From: JACDBD01 sp050743385
Lineage (GTDB): Bacteria > Actinomycetota > Acidimicrobiia > IMCC26256 > JACDBD01
NCBI GenBank assembly: GCA_050743385.1
Contig: JBOGFJ010000077.1
Coordinates: 1-10,229, forward strand
Direction: 5' to 3'
Length of the DNA stretch: 10,229 bases
Below the pieces are notes generated by a model. It saw nothing but the letters and a program-made list of their open reading frames with translations. It was not told the DNA's origin and did not search any database. The translations under genes were made by a program, and so were the position numbers. Positions 1 to 7,179 of the stretch are shown here, in pieces. Positions within the stretch are counted from its first letter, which is position 1; each line of letters starts with the position of its first letter.

Positions 1-604
1 ATCCGTCGTAGTGGGAGAACAGGGCTGTGGCGGCTGACCTTGGACGAGGTCGACACCGGCGACCGTTACGCGAACCTCGCGACCGCGTGGGAGGGCCAGA
101 TCGTCGACGTCCTGGTACGTCTTCAACGACGTCCATTCGGTGATGGCGTTCTGTGGCGCCGGCCGGACCGACGACGCCCGGGCCGTCATCGAGCGCCTCG
201 AACGCTATGTCTCCGACGGACCGGCGCTGCCGGGGACGAACCGAGCCGTGGCCGCCGAGGTCGGCCTGCCCGCGTCGCGGGCGGTACTCGCCCACGCGCA
301 AGGACGCCACGACGACGTCGTCGCCGAGCTGTTCCCGATTCGGCGAGTATTCCAGCACTTCGGGGGCTCGCACGCCCAGCGCGACGTGCTCCAGCGGACA
401 CTGGCCGAATCGGCCATTCGGTCGGGGCAGCTCGACCTGGCCCGGGCGCTGCTCGACGAACGACTCAGCCTGCGCGACACGAGGGTGTACGGGTTGCTGG
501 GCCGGGCACGCGTCCTCACCAAGCAGGGTGCGCACGACGGGGCCCGCCAAGCCGAGGAAGCCGCCACCGCCCACCGGCAGCGGTTCAACGCCGCAGCGTC
601 GTGA
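1..604 (+). pseudogene. TPR (StaR-like) protein, 3' part, frameshifted
   Basis: This is the C-terminal part of a tetratricopeptide-repeat protein; its 5' end lies outside the window. It resembles the StaR-like TPR family, whose exact role is poorly defined. Frame 1 reads LWRLTLDEVDTGDRYANLA up to about base 108. From about base 110 the family-like sequence continues in frame 2 (WYVFNDVHSVMAFCGAGR) to the TGA at 602-604. One extra base around 104-113 would explain the switch. The frame-2 part is a row of alpha-helical pairs, including GSHAQRDVLQRTLAESAIRSG and LARALLDERLSLRD. With the one-base repair the two pieces read as a continuous family-like protein. Frame 1 stays open past the lesion only as a shadow, so it should not be joined to the GT8 gene downstream. 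Whether this is a true pseudogene or a sequencing error cannot be decided here. The gene looks unrelated to the sugar genes and may mark the edge of the locus. Confidence 0.72.
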
Positions 605-750
605 CGACAATCGCCGCACGAAGAGGAGCGCTCGGCTACCGCGGCTCCGAGGGCTTCGTCGGTGCGCTGTGTGCGCGCTGTTCGCGATCCTCCTCGGAGT
701 CGGCGGTGCAGTACCTTGCCTCAGCGGGCGCGGCGCGCGCGGAGGTTGAG
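605..750. other. Intergenic gap before the GT8 gene
   Basis: This 146-base gap lies between the TPR stop and the chosen GT8 start. Frame 1 is open throughout, but its translation is rich in Arg, Ser and Ala and resembles no family. A GTG at 601-603 overlaps the TPR stop as GTGA, but it has no upstream purine-rich site. I see no convincing promoter, terminator or RNA gene. It is the only gap in the window big enough to hold a short peptide gene, and I cannot support one. Confidence 0.5.
741..745 (+). promoter_or_regulatory. Ribosome binding site GGAGG for the GT8 gene
   Basis: GGAGG sits five bases before the GTG at 751. It decides the GT8 start over the in-frame GTG codons at 601 and 706, which lack such a site. 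It also agrees with where the recognisable GT8 fold begins, about a dozen residues later. Confidence 0.65.
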
Positions 751-1593
751 GTGGTTTCGTCAGAGGGCTTGGCTGAGCGCAAGAACAGGCTCGCATTCGC
801 GTTCTATGCCACCGACGACAACTACGCGCTCGCCGTGCTCGTCTTCCTACACCGCTTACGTGACCTGGGGATGCGAAGCGATGCAGACGTAGTTGCTCTG
901 CACCTGCCCGTTTCTCCCGTGCTCACCGCGATGATGAGGGAAATGGGCATCATCACCAAACTGGTCGAGCCGCTTGAACAGGTAGGCGACCCGTACTATC
1001 GACACTCCCTCGTAAAGCTGAGGATCTTCGAGCTGACCCAGTATGACCGCGTCCTCTTCATCGATTCCGATTCGATTCCGTTGAAGAGCCTCGACGATCT
1101 TCTCGGTTTGCAGCTGCCTGAACCGATCGCCGCTCCGAGCGCGTACTGGCTCGAGCAGCCTTGGTGGACGAGCGCCATGCTGCTAGCACGACCATCATCG
1201 TCGAATTGGGGTCGCGTCGTCCGGCACATGGGCTCTCGGCAGACCGCTCACGACCAGTACTTCGATATGGAAGTGGTCAACAACGAGTTCGCGGGAGAGA
1301 TCGGAACCCTGCCGAGCTCGAGCTTTTGCTTGAACTCTGAATGGGAGGTTGCGAGCAGGCCCGGTTACTTCTCTGATCCGAGCGAGGCATACTCGAGCGT
1401 GTCGCTGGTTCATTTCACCGCTCTGGGCAAGCCGTGGATGTACTCAACCGACGACGTCAGAAGGCTGCGTCCTCATGCTCACTCAGCGTTTTACGACATG
1501 TGGGATCAATGGCACACTTCTCGGAAGGCCGTCGTCAGCAAACTCAGTGAACGGACGACGGGATTGCCGCATGATCACGCGGCGCCTTCCTGA
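751..1593 (+). CDS. GT8 glycogenin-like glycosyltransferase
   Basis: Predicted cytoplasmic retaining glycosyltransferase of 280 aa with a GT-A fold, moving a sugar from a nucleotide sugar to an unknown acceptor. Visible GT8 features in order: a first beta strand AFAFYATDDNYALAV (15-29); the KLRIFELTQYDRVLFIDSDS segment (89-108) with the metal-binding DSD at 105-107; DQYFDMEVVNNEF (168-180); and the C-terminal HFTALGKPW (221-229), matching the HFxxxxKPW pattern of glycogenin-like enzymes. The start is GTG 751, set by GGAGG at 741-745; the frame is open far upstream but that part is non-homologous. Base use is less GC-rich than in neighbouring genes, and a rare TTA leucine codon occurs at 856-858, which suggests recent acquisition. 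The GT10 gene follows after 26 bases on the same strand, so co-transcription is likely. Donor and acceptor cannot be read from the sequence. Confidence 0.87.
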   Translation: MVSSEGLAERKNRLAFAFYATDDNYALAVLVFLHRLRDLGMRSDADVVALHLPVSPVLTAMMREMGIITKLVEPLEQVGDPYYRHSLVKLRIFELTQYDRVLFIDSDSIPLKSLDDLLGLQLPEPIAAPSAYWLEQPWWTSAMLLARPSSSNWGRVVRHMGSRQTAHDQYFDMEVVNNEFAGEIGTLPSSSFCLNSEWEVASRPGYFSDPSEAYSSVSLVHFTALGKPWMYSTDDVRRLRPHAHSAFYDMWDQWHTSRKAVVSKLSERTTGLPHDHAAPS

Positions 1594-1619
1594 TTCTGCT
1601 CGGTAGGTCGCTTGTTCCG

Positions 1620-2516
1620 GTGAACCCGCAGCGACCTCTCGTCGTGATCAGTTTCTACAACCGATTCTTCGAGGACTGGCCTGAGGTCCCCGACCGCTGC
1701 CCCACCGAATGCCGGTTCACTACCGGTCCCCGAGAGATGGAGGATGCGGACGCGGTCGTCTTCCACGTCCCGACCCTCGGCTCCATCGACGGGCTCCGAA
1801 AGCGACCGGGCCAGCTCTGGGTCGCGTGGTCGATGGAGAGCCGGGCGATGTGCCCGCCCCTCGACGACTCGACGTTCATGCGCCGGTTCGACCTCACCAT
1901 GACCTACGAGCGGTCGAGCGACGTCTGGGACCCATACTTCGGGCCCGGGACCGTGCCGGGCCTGAAGCAGCCGGTCGCAGCGCGGACGGCCGCCGCCCCG
2001 GTCGTCTGGCTCCAGTCGAACGCCCGCGACCGCTGCGGCCGGCGCGCGTTCGCCGCCGAGTTGATGAGGCAGGTCCGCGTCGATTCCTTCGGCACGGTGC
2101 TCCGCAACCAGGTCGACCTCGTCCCGCCTGGGCACTGCCCGCGTATCGCTCTCTACGGCAGGTACAAGTTCACCCTTGCGTTCGAGAACTCCTTCGCGCG
2201 CGACTACGTGACCGAGAAGCTCTACGAGCCGCTGACCGCCGGCTCGGTCCCCGTGTACCGCGGATCCAGCGACGTCGGCGATCTCGCGCCCGCGCTCGAC
2301 TCGTATATCGACGCCCGCGACTTCGCTTCTGCCGCCGAGCTCGGCGCTTACCTCGATCACCTAGACCAGCACGACGACGCGTACCTCGCCTACCACGAGT
2401 GGCGATCGCGGCCGTGGTCATCGAGCTTCCTCGCCCACCTCGACGAGCTCCGCGACCGGCCGTTGTGCCGGCTGTCGGCCATCGTCGCCGCTCGCTCCCG
2501 CGGGGACGGGGCTTGA
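1620..2516 (+). CDS. GT10 (alpha-1,3-fucosyltransferase family) glycosyltransferase
   Basis: A 298-aa member of glycosyltransferase family 10, whose known members move L-fucose from GDP-fucose with inversion, typically onto GlcNAc or glucose. The diagnostic donor-binding block is present: YKFTLAFENS (182-191), DYVTEK (195-200) and AGSVPVYRG (207-215). Upstream are FDLTMTYERSSDVWDPY (90-106) and WSMESRAM (70-77), which match the acceptor-side and linker signatures of the family. There is no signal peptide or membrane segment, so it is cytosolic like other bacterial members. The start is GTG 1620 with only a weak GGTAGGT-like site about ten bases upstream. The stop is one base from the ATG of the FkbM gene, indicating translational coupling. 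No GDP-fucose synthesis genes (GMD, GDP-fucose synthase) lie in the window, but a GDP-mannose 3,5-epimerase does. GDP-L-galactose is therefore a possible donor; this is inference. Confidence 0.92.
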   Translation: MNPQRPLVVISFYNRFFEDWPEVPDRCPTECRFTTGPREMEDADAVVFHVPTLGSIDGLRKRPGQLWVAWSMESRAMCPPLDDSTFMRRFDLTMTYERSSDVWDPYFGPGTVPGLKQPVAARTAAAPVVWLQSNARDRCGRRAFAAELMRQVRVDSFGTVLRNQVDLVPPGHCPRIALYGRYKFTLAFENSFARDYVTEKLYEPLTAGSVPVYRGSSDVGDLAPALDSYIDARDFASAAELGAYLDHLDQHDDAYLAYHEWRSRPWSSSFLAHLDELRDRPLCRLSAIVAARSRGDGA

Positions 2517-2517
2517 G

Positions 2518-3264
2518 ATGGCGCTCCTGAGGAACGGCACCTGGGACGCTGCCATCTGGACGACCATCCGCCGCGACTACCCGACCCTGCCGACCGCTTT
2601 CGCTCCCGGCGAGATCCTGCTCGACGTCGGCTGCCATACCGGTGCCCTCTGCGAGCTGGCAGCCCGGCGCGGCGCCACGGTCGTGGGGTATGAGGCCAAC
2701 CGCGAGAACCACGCGCTCGCCGCGATCAATCTCGCGCGCCACTCGTCGGTGACCTTGCACCTGGCTGCAGTGTGGCGTTCCGACCTGAGCGAACCGACCC
2801 AGCTCATGTTCACACCCCATGCCGACAGCGCGAACACCGGCGGCGGTTCGGTCCTCTACGGATCTGCCCCGGAGCATTGGGCGGCGCGACCGAGCGAGTG
2901 GCACGAGCCGGGCCCACCCGACATGGTGCTGTCGAGCCATCCCATCGACACCATCGGGCTCGACCAGGTGCTGACTGATCTCGGCCGCGTGAGGTTCCTG
3001 AAACTCGACGTGGAAGGCGCCGAGTTCCCGATCCTGCTCACGGCCCGCCGGCTCGACCTCGTCGCCGCCATCGGCGGTGAGTACCACGAGTTCACCGAAG
3101 CCCAGATGAGCGCCCTCGCGCCCTCCGCCCGAGTGGGACAGGAGCTCTACCGCGGCGGTCTGCTGCGTCGCCATCTCGAGGCAGCGGGGTTCCGCGTCGC
3201 GCTCCGGCCCGACCGGAGCGGTCGCGGGCATTTCACCGCCGCGCGCCGGGACGGAGGGTGGTGA
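2518..3264 (+). CDS. FkbM-family SAM-dependent methyltransferase
   Basis: A 248-aa methyltransferase of the FkbM family (Methyltransf_21). The family O-methylates hydroxyl groups, often on sugars of polysaccharides, glycolipids or glycosylated natural products. The SAM site is clear: motif I LLDVGCHTG (34-42), the acidic ribose-binding Glu in VGYEAN (56-61), and the family signature LKLDVEGAEFPIL (161-173), followed by GGEYHEF (186-192). A GTGGGS-like glycine patch (107-111) lies in the middle insertion, where substrate contacts are expected. The ATG at 2518 is one base after the stop of the GT10 gene, with a G-rich stretch (2500-2510) as ribosome site. The stop overlaps the GTG of the next, broken gene as GTGA. 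The operon context suggests it methylates a sugar added by GT10 or GT8. The exact position methylated is not predictable. Confidence 0.9.
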   Translation: MALLRNGTWDAAIWTTIRRDYPTLPTAFAPGEILLDVGCHTGALCELAARRGATVVGYEANRENHALAAINLARHSSVTLHLAAVWRSDLSEPTQLMFTPHADSANTGGGSVLYGSAPEHWAARPSEWHEPGPPDMVLSSHPIDTIGLDQVLTDLGRVRFLKLDVEGAEFPILLTARRLDLVAAIGGEYHEFTEAQMSALAPSARVGQELYRGGLLRRHLEAAGFRVALRPDRSGRGHFTAARRDGGW

Positions 3265-4092
3265 ACACGATCTCGCTCGTGCTCTTCGGCACGGGGGATC
3301 GGTACTGGTGCACGCTACCGACGGCGCTCATCGGCTACGCCGAGCTCTATCCAAAGTTTTGGCATCACCCTTCACCACTCGACCGATGCCGCCGATCATC
3401 CGGTCTTTCCGTTCGTGCAGGCGTTCGCCCAACGGACCAGCCGGATCGATTTGGTGCCCGTCGACCGCGTGTACGCGGGTACGGAGCCGACGTTGTGGAG
3501 GATGCTGCCGCTGTGGGACGACGAGGTCGACCTGTGGCTGTGCCGGGACATCGACAGTGTCCCCACCGTGGACGAGCTTCGGGCAGTGCGGGTCTTCGCG
3601 CGCCAGGAGTCGGCGGCCGTCCACGGCATCCGCAGCTAGCGGCTCCACGACACTCTGCTCCTCGCGGGACTGTGCGGATTCAAGAACGCGCGTCTGGAGT
3701 TCCTGCGGAGCGAGATCGGCAGCTTCGAGCACTACTGGGACATCTGCAGGCGCCTCGACCTCCAGGGAGAATGGGACTGCGACCAGCGGATGCTCGGCCT
3801 CACCCTGGGTCGTCATGCCGCGCGCGTCCTCGACTCCCGCTTCGGCACCGCTCCCGCACTTGATGTTCCGGTGGTCACACTCGGACGCGAGGTCTACCAA
3901 CGTGTGGAGTTGGGCGATCTTCCGCGCGCGCTGCTGCAGATCTGCGACGCGATGTCATGCTTCGCGGGGCAGCCGCAGGACGATTCGAGGCCTGCGCTAC
4001 GGAGGATGCTCACGCTCGATACGCCGGTCGTGGCCGCGTTCAGTGACGTGCTGGGGCGATATCCGGAGGCCGAGCGTCAACTCCTCGGCTGA
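3258..4092 (+). pseudogene. Broken GT-A-like glycosyltransferase (one frameshift, one amber stop)
   Basis: The 5' part reads in frame 3 from GTG 3258 or 3261 (VNTISLVLFGTGDRYW to AELYPKF). The rest reads in frame 1 (GITLHHSTDAADHPVFPF onward). Deleting one T from the TTTT run at 3357-3360 joins them seamlessly as AELYPKF-GITLHHS. Frame 1 then meets a TAG at 3637-3639, after which homology-like sequence resumes at once (RLHDTLLLAGLCGF) and runs to TGA 4090-4092. Repaired, the protein is about 276 aa, with LWLCRDIDSVP (91-101), whose DID at 96-98 looks like a GT-A metal-binding motif, and DCDQRMLG (172-179). I infer a sugar transferase similar to capsule-type enzymes; the exact family is not recognised. 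The amber fits a C-to-T change from CAG. Its GTGA overlap with the FkbM stop shows it was once part of that operon. Two lesions suggest real decay, although assembly error is possible. Confidence 0.8.
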
Positions 4093-5279
4093 GCGGCTCC
4101 GGGTTCAGTCGGGTCACCGGTCAGCGCGTCGAGGAGATGCCGGCCGACCTGTTCGGGGGCGAACTCACGAGCGAGACGGTCGCCCACACCGCGGCCCATG
4201 CCTGCCGCCTCATCCGGGTGCGCGGCGACCCAGCGCAGGAGGTCGACCGCGTGGTCGTGCCGGGCCCGCGCCCACCGGTATCCCTCGCGCGTTTCGAACC
4301 AGTCGTCCGGCGTATCGGTCGTGGTGGGCACGAGGTCGTAGTCGACGAGCAGCGGATAGTCGGGCCCGAGGTAGTCGAGCTGTCCGCCCCAACCGGTGAC
4401 CACGACCGGGTTGCCGAACAGGAGGGCGTCGGCGATGCAGAGGCCCCAACCCTCCGATCTCGTGAGGGAGAAGAAGCAGTCGCCCCGAGCATGGAGAGCA
4501 TCGACCTCGCCGGCGGGAACGCGATCGGGGATCAGGTGGATCTCCGGCACGTTTCGTCGGCCGGCGAGGAGCGTGGCCAAGGCGGGCCAGGTCGCCAGCG
4601 GCCACTTCGGCAGGCCTTCGGTGGCGAGCCCTCGCCGCGCCCGTGCCACCGCCTGCTGGTCGTGCGGCGTCGTCTTCACCACGAGGCCGACGTCGTCGTC
4701 GGCCCCGAACGCGTCGAGGAAGGCCGTGATCGTGTCGGGCATCGCCTTGCGGGTGCTCCAGGTGGCGATCGTGTAGAAGGTGAAGCGGTCGCCGATGTGC
4801 TCGTACCGGGCCGGCTCCACCGCAGGGCGACGCCGGGCACAGTGTGGGACGACGTGGACGTCGGCTCGGCACCCCGAGGCCACCAGGGCGTCACGGTTGA
4901 AGGTCGACGGCACGAGCACGGCGTCGAAGGCCTCGCAGTGGTCTTCCCAGCCCGGAGGGACGCGGTCCGTCTCCCAGGTGGTGAAGGCGACGGTGCGGCG
5001 GCCCCCCGCATCCACCAGCCACCGGCGACCCCCGTCGACTGGCACGTGGGCCACGATGGTGTCGTGCTCGATCGTTCGATGGGCAAGGTGGGCCATCGGC
5101 CCGCGGTATGCAGTCGCGGCGCGCGGCTCCTCGCCGGGCCGCCATTCGAGCGGAGTCCAGGTGACGGGCACCCCGAGCGCCTCGAGGGCGCCGATGTACT
5201 GCACGGCCGCGTCGCCGTAGCCGTCGCCGGGCGGCCACGAGATCCAGCGCACGCCCACCGGTCGCCGGGGCTTCACCAC
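4077..5279 (-). CDS. GT4-type glycosyltransferase
   Basis: A 400-aa GT-B-fold glycosyltransferase, probably family GT4 (retaining), cytosolic. The N-terminal acceptor domain has WISWPPGDGYGDAAVQYIGAL (12-32), FTTWETDRVPPGW (99-111) and DAVLVPSTFNRDALVASG (119-136), typical of GT4 proteins. The hinge is FTFYTIATWSTRKAMPD (166-182). The donor-binding block is FFSLTRSEGWGLCIADALLFGNPVVVTGWGG (269-299). The usual E-x7-E donor motif appears here as E276-x7-D284, a conservative but uncommon change. The start is one of two tandem GTG codons, at 5279 or 5276. The second overlaps the upstream GT32 stop as GTGA, so the pair is translationally coupled. The 3' end overlaps the convergent broken transferase gene by 16 bases. 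The sugar specificity is unknown. Confidence 0.88.
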   Translation of the reverse strand: MVKPRRPVGVRWISWPPGDGYGDAAVQYIGALEALGVPVTWTPLEWRPGEEPRAATAYRGPMAHLAHRTIEHDTIVAHVPVDGGRRWLVDAGGRRTVAFTTWETDRVPPGWEDHCEAFDAVLVPSTFNRDALVASGCRADVHVVPHCARRRPAVEPARYEHIGDRFTFYTIATWSTRKAMPDTITAFLDAFGADDDVGLVVKTTPHDQQAVARARRGLATEGLPKWPLATWPALATLLAGRRNVPEIHLIPDRVPAGEVDALHARGDCFFSLTRSEGWGLCIADALLFGNPVVVTGWGGQLDYLGPDYPLLVDYDLVPTTTDTPDDWFETREGYRWARARHDHAVDLLRWVAAHPDEAAGMGRGVGDRLAREFAPEQVGRHLLDALTGDPTEPGAAQPRS

Positions 5280-6172
5280 AGATCGATCTCGGGGACGTAG
5301 GGTCGGGCCAGACGGTTGTAGGTCGTGTCGACCGAGCGGATGTAGTCGGCCGTGAGAACCCCGGCGTGCACCCCGCTGAAATCACCCCGGTCGGCCCCCC
5401 ACCACAGGTGGGCCCACAGGTGGACGCTCAGCGCACCATCCAGGCTCACGTCGTCCCCCTCCAGTAATGACTGCAGCCCCTCCGCCGTGCACGGTGCCGG
5501 GAAGAACGTGGTGCGCGGTTCGACCCGCAGCGCATGGGAGAGCTCGTCGGCGAGGGCGCGGGCGAGGAAGCCCGAGTGGTTGCTCCAGGTCCCGTTGAGC
5601 GCGTCGCCCATGCGGGCCCGCCAGGCGCGGGCGAACTCGGACCCCCGGGCGCTGATCAGCACGGCGTTGCACAGCGACGGTCGCACCTCGCCCGTGCGCT
5701 CGTCGCGGACCGGGTCCTCCTCACCGATGACGAATTGCTCGTGGTACAGCTCGTCGGGAAAGGGCCGGAGGAAGAGCGTGTCGATGTCGGCGTAGACGCC
5801 GCCGTGCTCGATGAGGGCTTCCAGCCGCACGAAGTCGGCGTGGTGGGCATAGCGGTAGTGCTCGGGCACGAGGTTGGCGTCGTAGTCGGCGGCCAGCACT
5901 TCGGTCGCCTCGTCGGCGTGAACCAGCGTGAGGTGCGGCCTGATCAGGTCCCAGTACACGCCGTACGGGAGCCACTTGTGGTGCAGGAAGATCCGCTCCG
6001 GTGCCAGGACCCGCCGGCACGACTCGATGGCGAGGTAGTGGACGAGGTGAAAGGGCTCGCTCTGCGGGCGCAGGCCGAACACGAAATGGGCGATCGGGGG
6101 AACCACTCCCCGCTGTGGGCTCGACACGAGGCCAACCCTAGGGCGCGTCGCCGCCTTCTCCGGAGCGAGCAT
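5273..6172 (-). CDS. GT32-type (DXD) glycosyltransferase
   Basis: A glycosyltransferase of the DXD sugar-binding superfamily (Gly_transf_sug, GT32), up to 299 aa. Family signatures: PPIAHFVFGL (25-34) as the first strand; the diagnostic HADFVRLEALIEHGGVYADID (111-131) with catalytic DID at 129-131; and DTLFLRPFP (131-139). C-terminal HLWAHLWWG (251-259) matches the late His/Trp motif. The drawn start is ATG 6172, but the first 22 residues look non-homologous and lie over the promoter of the divergent epimerase. GTG 6127 (with AGGG eight bases upstream) or GTG 6106 may be the true start. The gene is first of a two-gene minus-strand unit with the GT4 gene, linked by a GTGA overlap. GT32 enzymes commonly add mannose, galactose or GlcNAc to growing oligosaccharides; which one applies here is unknown. 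Confidence 0.87.
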   Translation of the reverse strand: MLAPEKAATRPRVGLVSSPQRGVVPPIAHFVFGLRPQSEPFHLVHYLAIESCRRVLAPERIFLHHKWLPYGVYWDLIRPHLTLVHADEATEVLAADYDANLVPEHYRYAHHADFVRLEALIEHGGVYADIDTLFLRPFPDELYHEQFVIGEEDPVRDERTGEVRPSLCNAVLISARGSEFARAWRARMGDALNGTWSNHSGFLARALADELSHALRVEPRTTFFPAPCTAEGLQSLLEGDDVSLDGALSVHLWAHLWWGADRGDFSGVHAGVLTADYIRSVDTTYNRLARPYVPEIDLW

Positions 6173-6176
6173 TTGG

Positions 6177-6182
6177 TACGGT
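6177..6182 (+). promoter_or_regulatory. Candidate -10 element of a leaderless promoter for the epimerase gene
   Basis: TACGGT matches the TANNNT -10 pattern and ends eight bases before the GTG start at 6191. In actinobacteria this spacing puts the transcription start at or next to the start codon, giving a leaderless mRNA. The absence of a Shine-Dalgarno sequence upstream of 6191 agrees. No good TTGACA-like -35 is visible 16-18 bases upstream. Confidence 0.45.
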
Positions 6183-6190
6183 CACGACGC

Positions 6191-7159
6191 GTGAGGGCGC
6201 TCGTCGCCGGTGCGGGCGGCTTCATCGGCGGCCACCTGGTCGGCCGATTGTGCGCCGACGGCATTGACGTGCGCGCGGTCGACGCCCTTCCTGTCGAGCG
6301 ATGGGCTCAGCGCCACGACACCGAATCGATCGAGGCCGACCTGCGCGACCCGGGAGCATGCCGGCCCCTGGCGGCCGGCTGCGAGCAGGTGTACGACCTG
6401 GCCGCGGACATGGGTGGCATGGGCTTCATTACCAGCCACCACGTCGACTGCATGCTGTCGGTCGTCATCGCCGCCAACCTGCTCCAGGCGGCGGACGAAG
6501 CGGGGGTCGGGCAGTTCTTCTTCAGCTCGTCGGCGTGCGTGTACCCGCTCGACCGACAGCGAGATGCCGACGTCGCGCCCCTCCGGGAGGAGGACGCTTT
6601 CCCGGCCAACCCGGAGGACGGGTACGGCTGGGAGAAGCTGTTCACCGAGCAGCTGGTGCAGGCGTTCCGCCGGGAGCGGGGACTCGACGTGCGGATCGCC
6701 CGCTACCACAACGTGTACGGGCCGTACGGCGCGTGGGACGGCGGCCGGGAAAAGGCGCCGGCCGCGATCTGTCGCAAGGTGGCGACGGCGGCGCTCACGG
6801 GCGCTTCGGTCATCGACGTGTGGGGCGACGGGAAGCAGACCCGCTCGTTCATGTGGATCGACGACTGCGTCGAGGGCACGCGCCGGCTCATGGAGTCGCC
6901 GGTGCCCGAGCCGCGCAACATCGGGTCGACCGAGCTGGTGTCGATCGACGAGATGGTCACCTTGGTGGAAGATATCGCCGGAGTCCGTCTCGATCGCCGT
7001 TACGACACGAGCGCCCCGCAGGGGGTGCGCGGTCGCAACAGCGACAACACTCGTATCCGCACTGAACTCGGGTGGGCGCCTTCGACATCCCTGCGCGACG
7101 GTTTGGCCTTGCTCTACCCCTGGGTCAGGGACCAGGTCGCGCTGCAGCTGCGTCGGTGA
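6191..7159 (+). CDS. gme: GDP-mannose 3,5-epimerase
   Basis: A 322-aa short-chain dehydrogenase/epimerase converting GDP-D-mannose to GDP-L-galactose, with GDP-L-gulose as a side product. The NAD site GAGGFIG is at 7-13. The family-specific AADMGGMGFI (71-80), SSACVYP (113-119), YGWEK (145-149), RYHNVYGPYG (171-180), GGREKAPAAICRK (184-196), WGDGKQTRSF (211-220) and GVRGRNSDN (278-286) all match plant GME. By this alignment the key residues of Arabidopsis GME are kept: C116 (Cys145), Y145 (Tyr174), K149 (Lys178), K188 (Lys217) and R282 (Arg306). The GTG start is set by the NAD-binding strand RALVAGAGGFIG. There is no ribosome site; a leaderless promoter is likely. The gene diverges from GT32 and converges with the methyltransferase gene 20 bases downstream. 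It is the only sugar-nucleotide enzyme in the window and so best indicates the donor in use. Bacterial relatives act in bleomycin-type L-gulose supply. Confidence 0.93.
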   Translation: MRALVAGAGGFIGGHLVGRLCADGIDVRAVDALPVERWAQRHDTESIEADLRDPGACRPLAAGCEQVYDLAADMGGMGFITSHHVDCMLSVVIAANLLQAADEAGVGQFFFSSSACVYPLDRQRDADVAPLREEDAFPANPEDGYGWEKLFTEQLVQAFRRERGLDVRIARYHNVYGPYGAWDGGREKAPAAICRKVATAALTGASVIDVWGDGKQTRSFMWIDDCVEGTRRLMESPVPEPRNIGSTELVSIDEMVTLVEDIAGVRLDRRYDTSAPQGVRGRNSDNTRIRTELGWAPSTSLRDGLALLYPWVRDQVALQLRR

Positions 7160-7179
7160 GCGCGTCGGTGTCACCGCGT

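Noticed and set aside
40..1593. A single 517-aa plus-strand reading frame covering the TPR region and the GT8 gene
   Set aside because: The first about 237 residues are an out-of-frame shadow of the TPR gene and a gap (Arg/Pro-rich, no homology). The GT8 protein has its own GGAGG-GTG start at 751.
1575..2360. A 261-aa minus-strand open frame
   Set aside because: It is antisense to the GT10 gene, which carries a diagnostic motif.
3354..3639. Programmed frameshift at TTTT and amber readthrough (recoding) in the broken transferase
   Set aside because: There is no stimulatory structure, no upstream ribosome-like site and no sign of amber-decoding machinery. Two unrelated recoding events in one gene are less likely than decay or error.
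4137..5300. A 387-aa plus-strand open frame
   Set aside because: It is the mirror of the well-supported minus-strand GT4 gene in GC-rich DNA, with no domain of its own.
5534..7159. A 541-aa plus-strand frame that would extend the epimerase at its N-terminus
   Set aside because: The extra about 219 residues are antisense to the GT32 gene and low in recognisable folds. The NAD-binding strand begins exactly at GTG 6191.
7160..7179. Small inverted repeat CGGTG-T-CACCG between the epimerase and methyltransferase genes as a bidirectional terminator
   Set aside because: The five-base arms are separated by almost no loop and no T-run follows, so it is not supportable.
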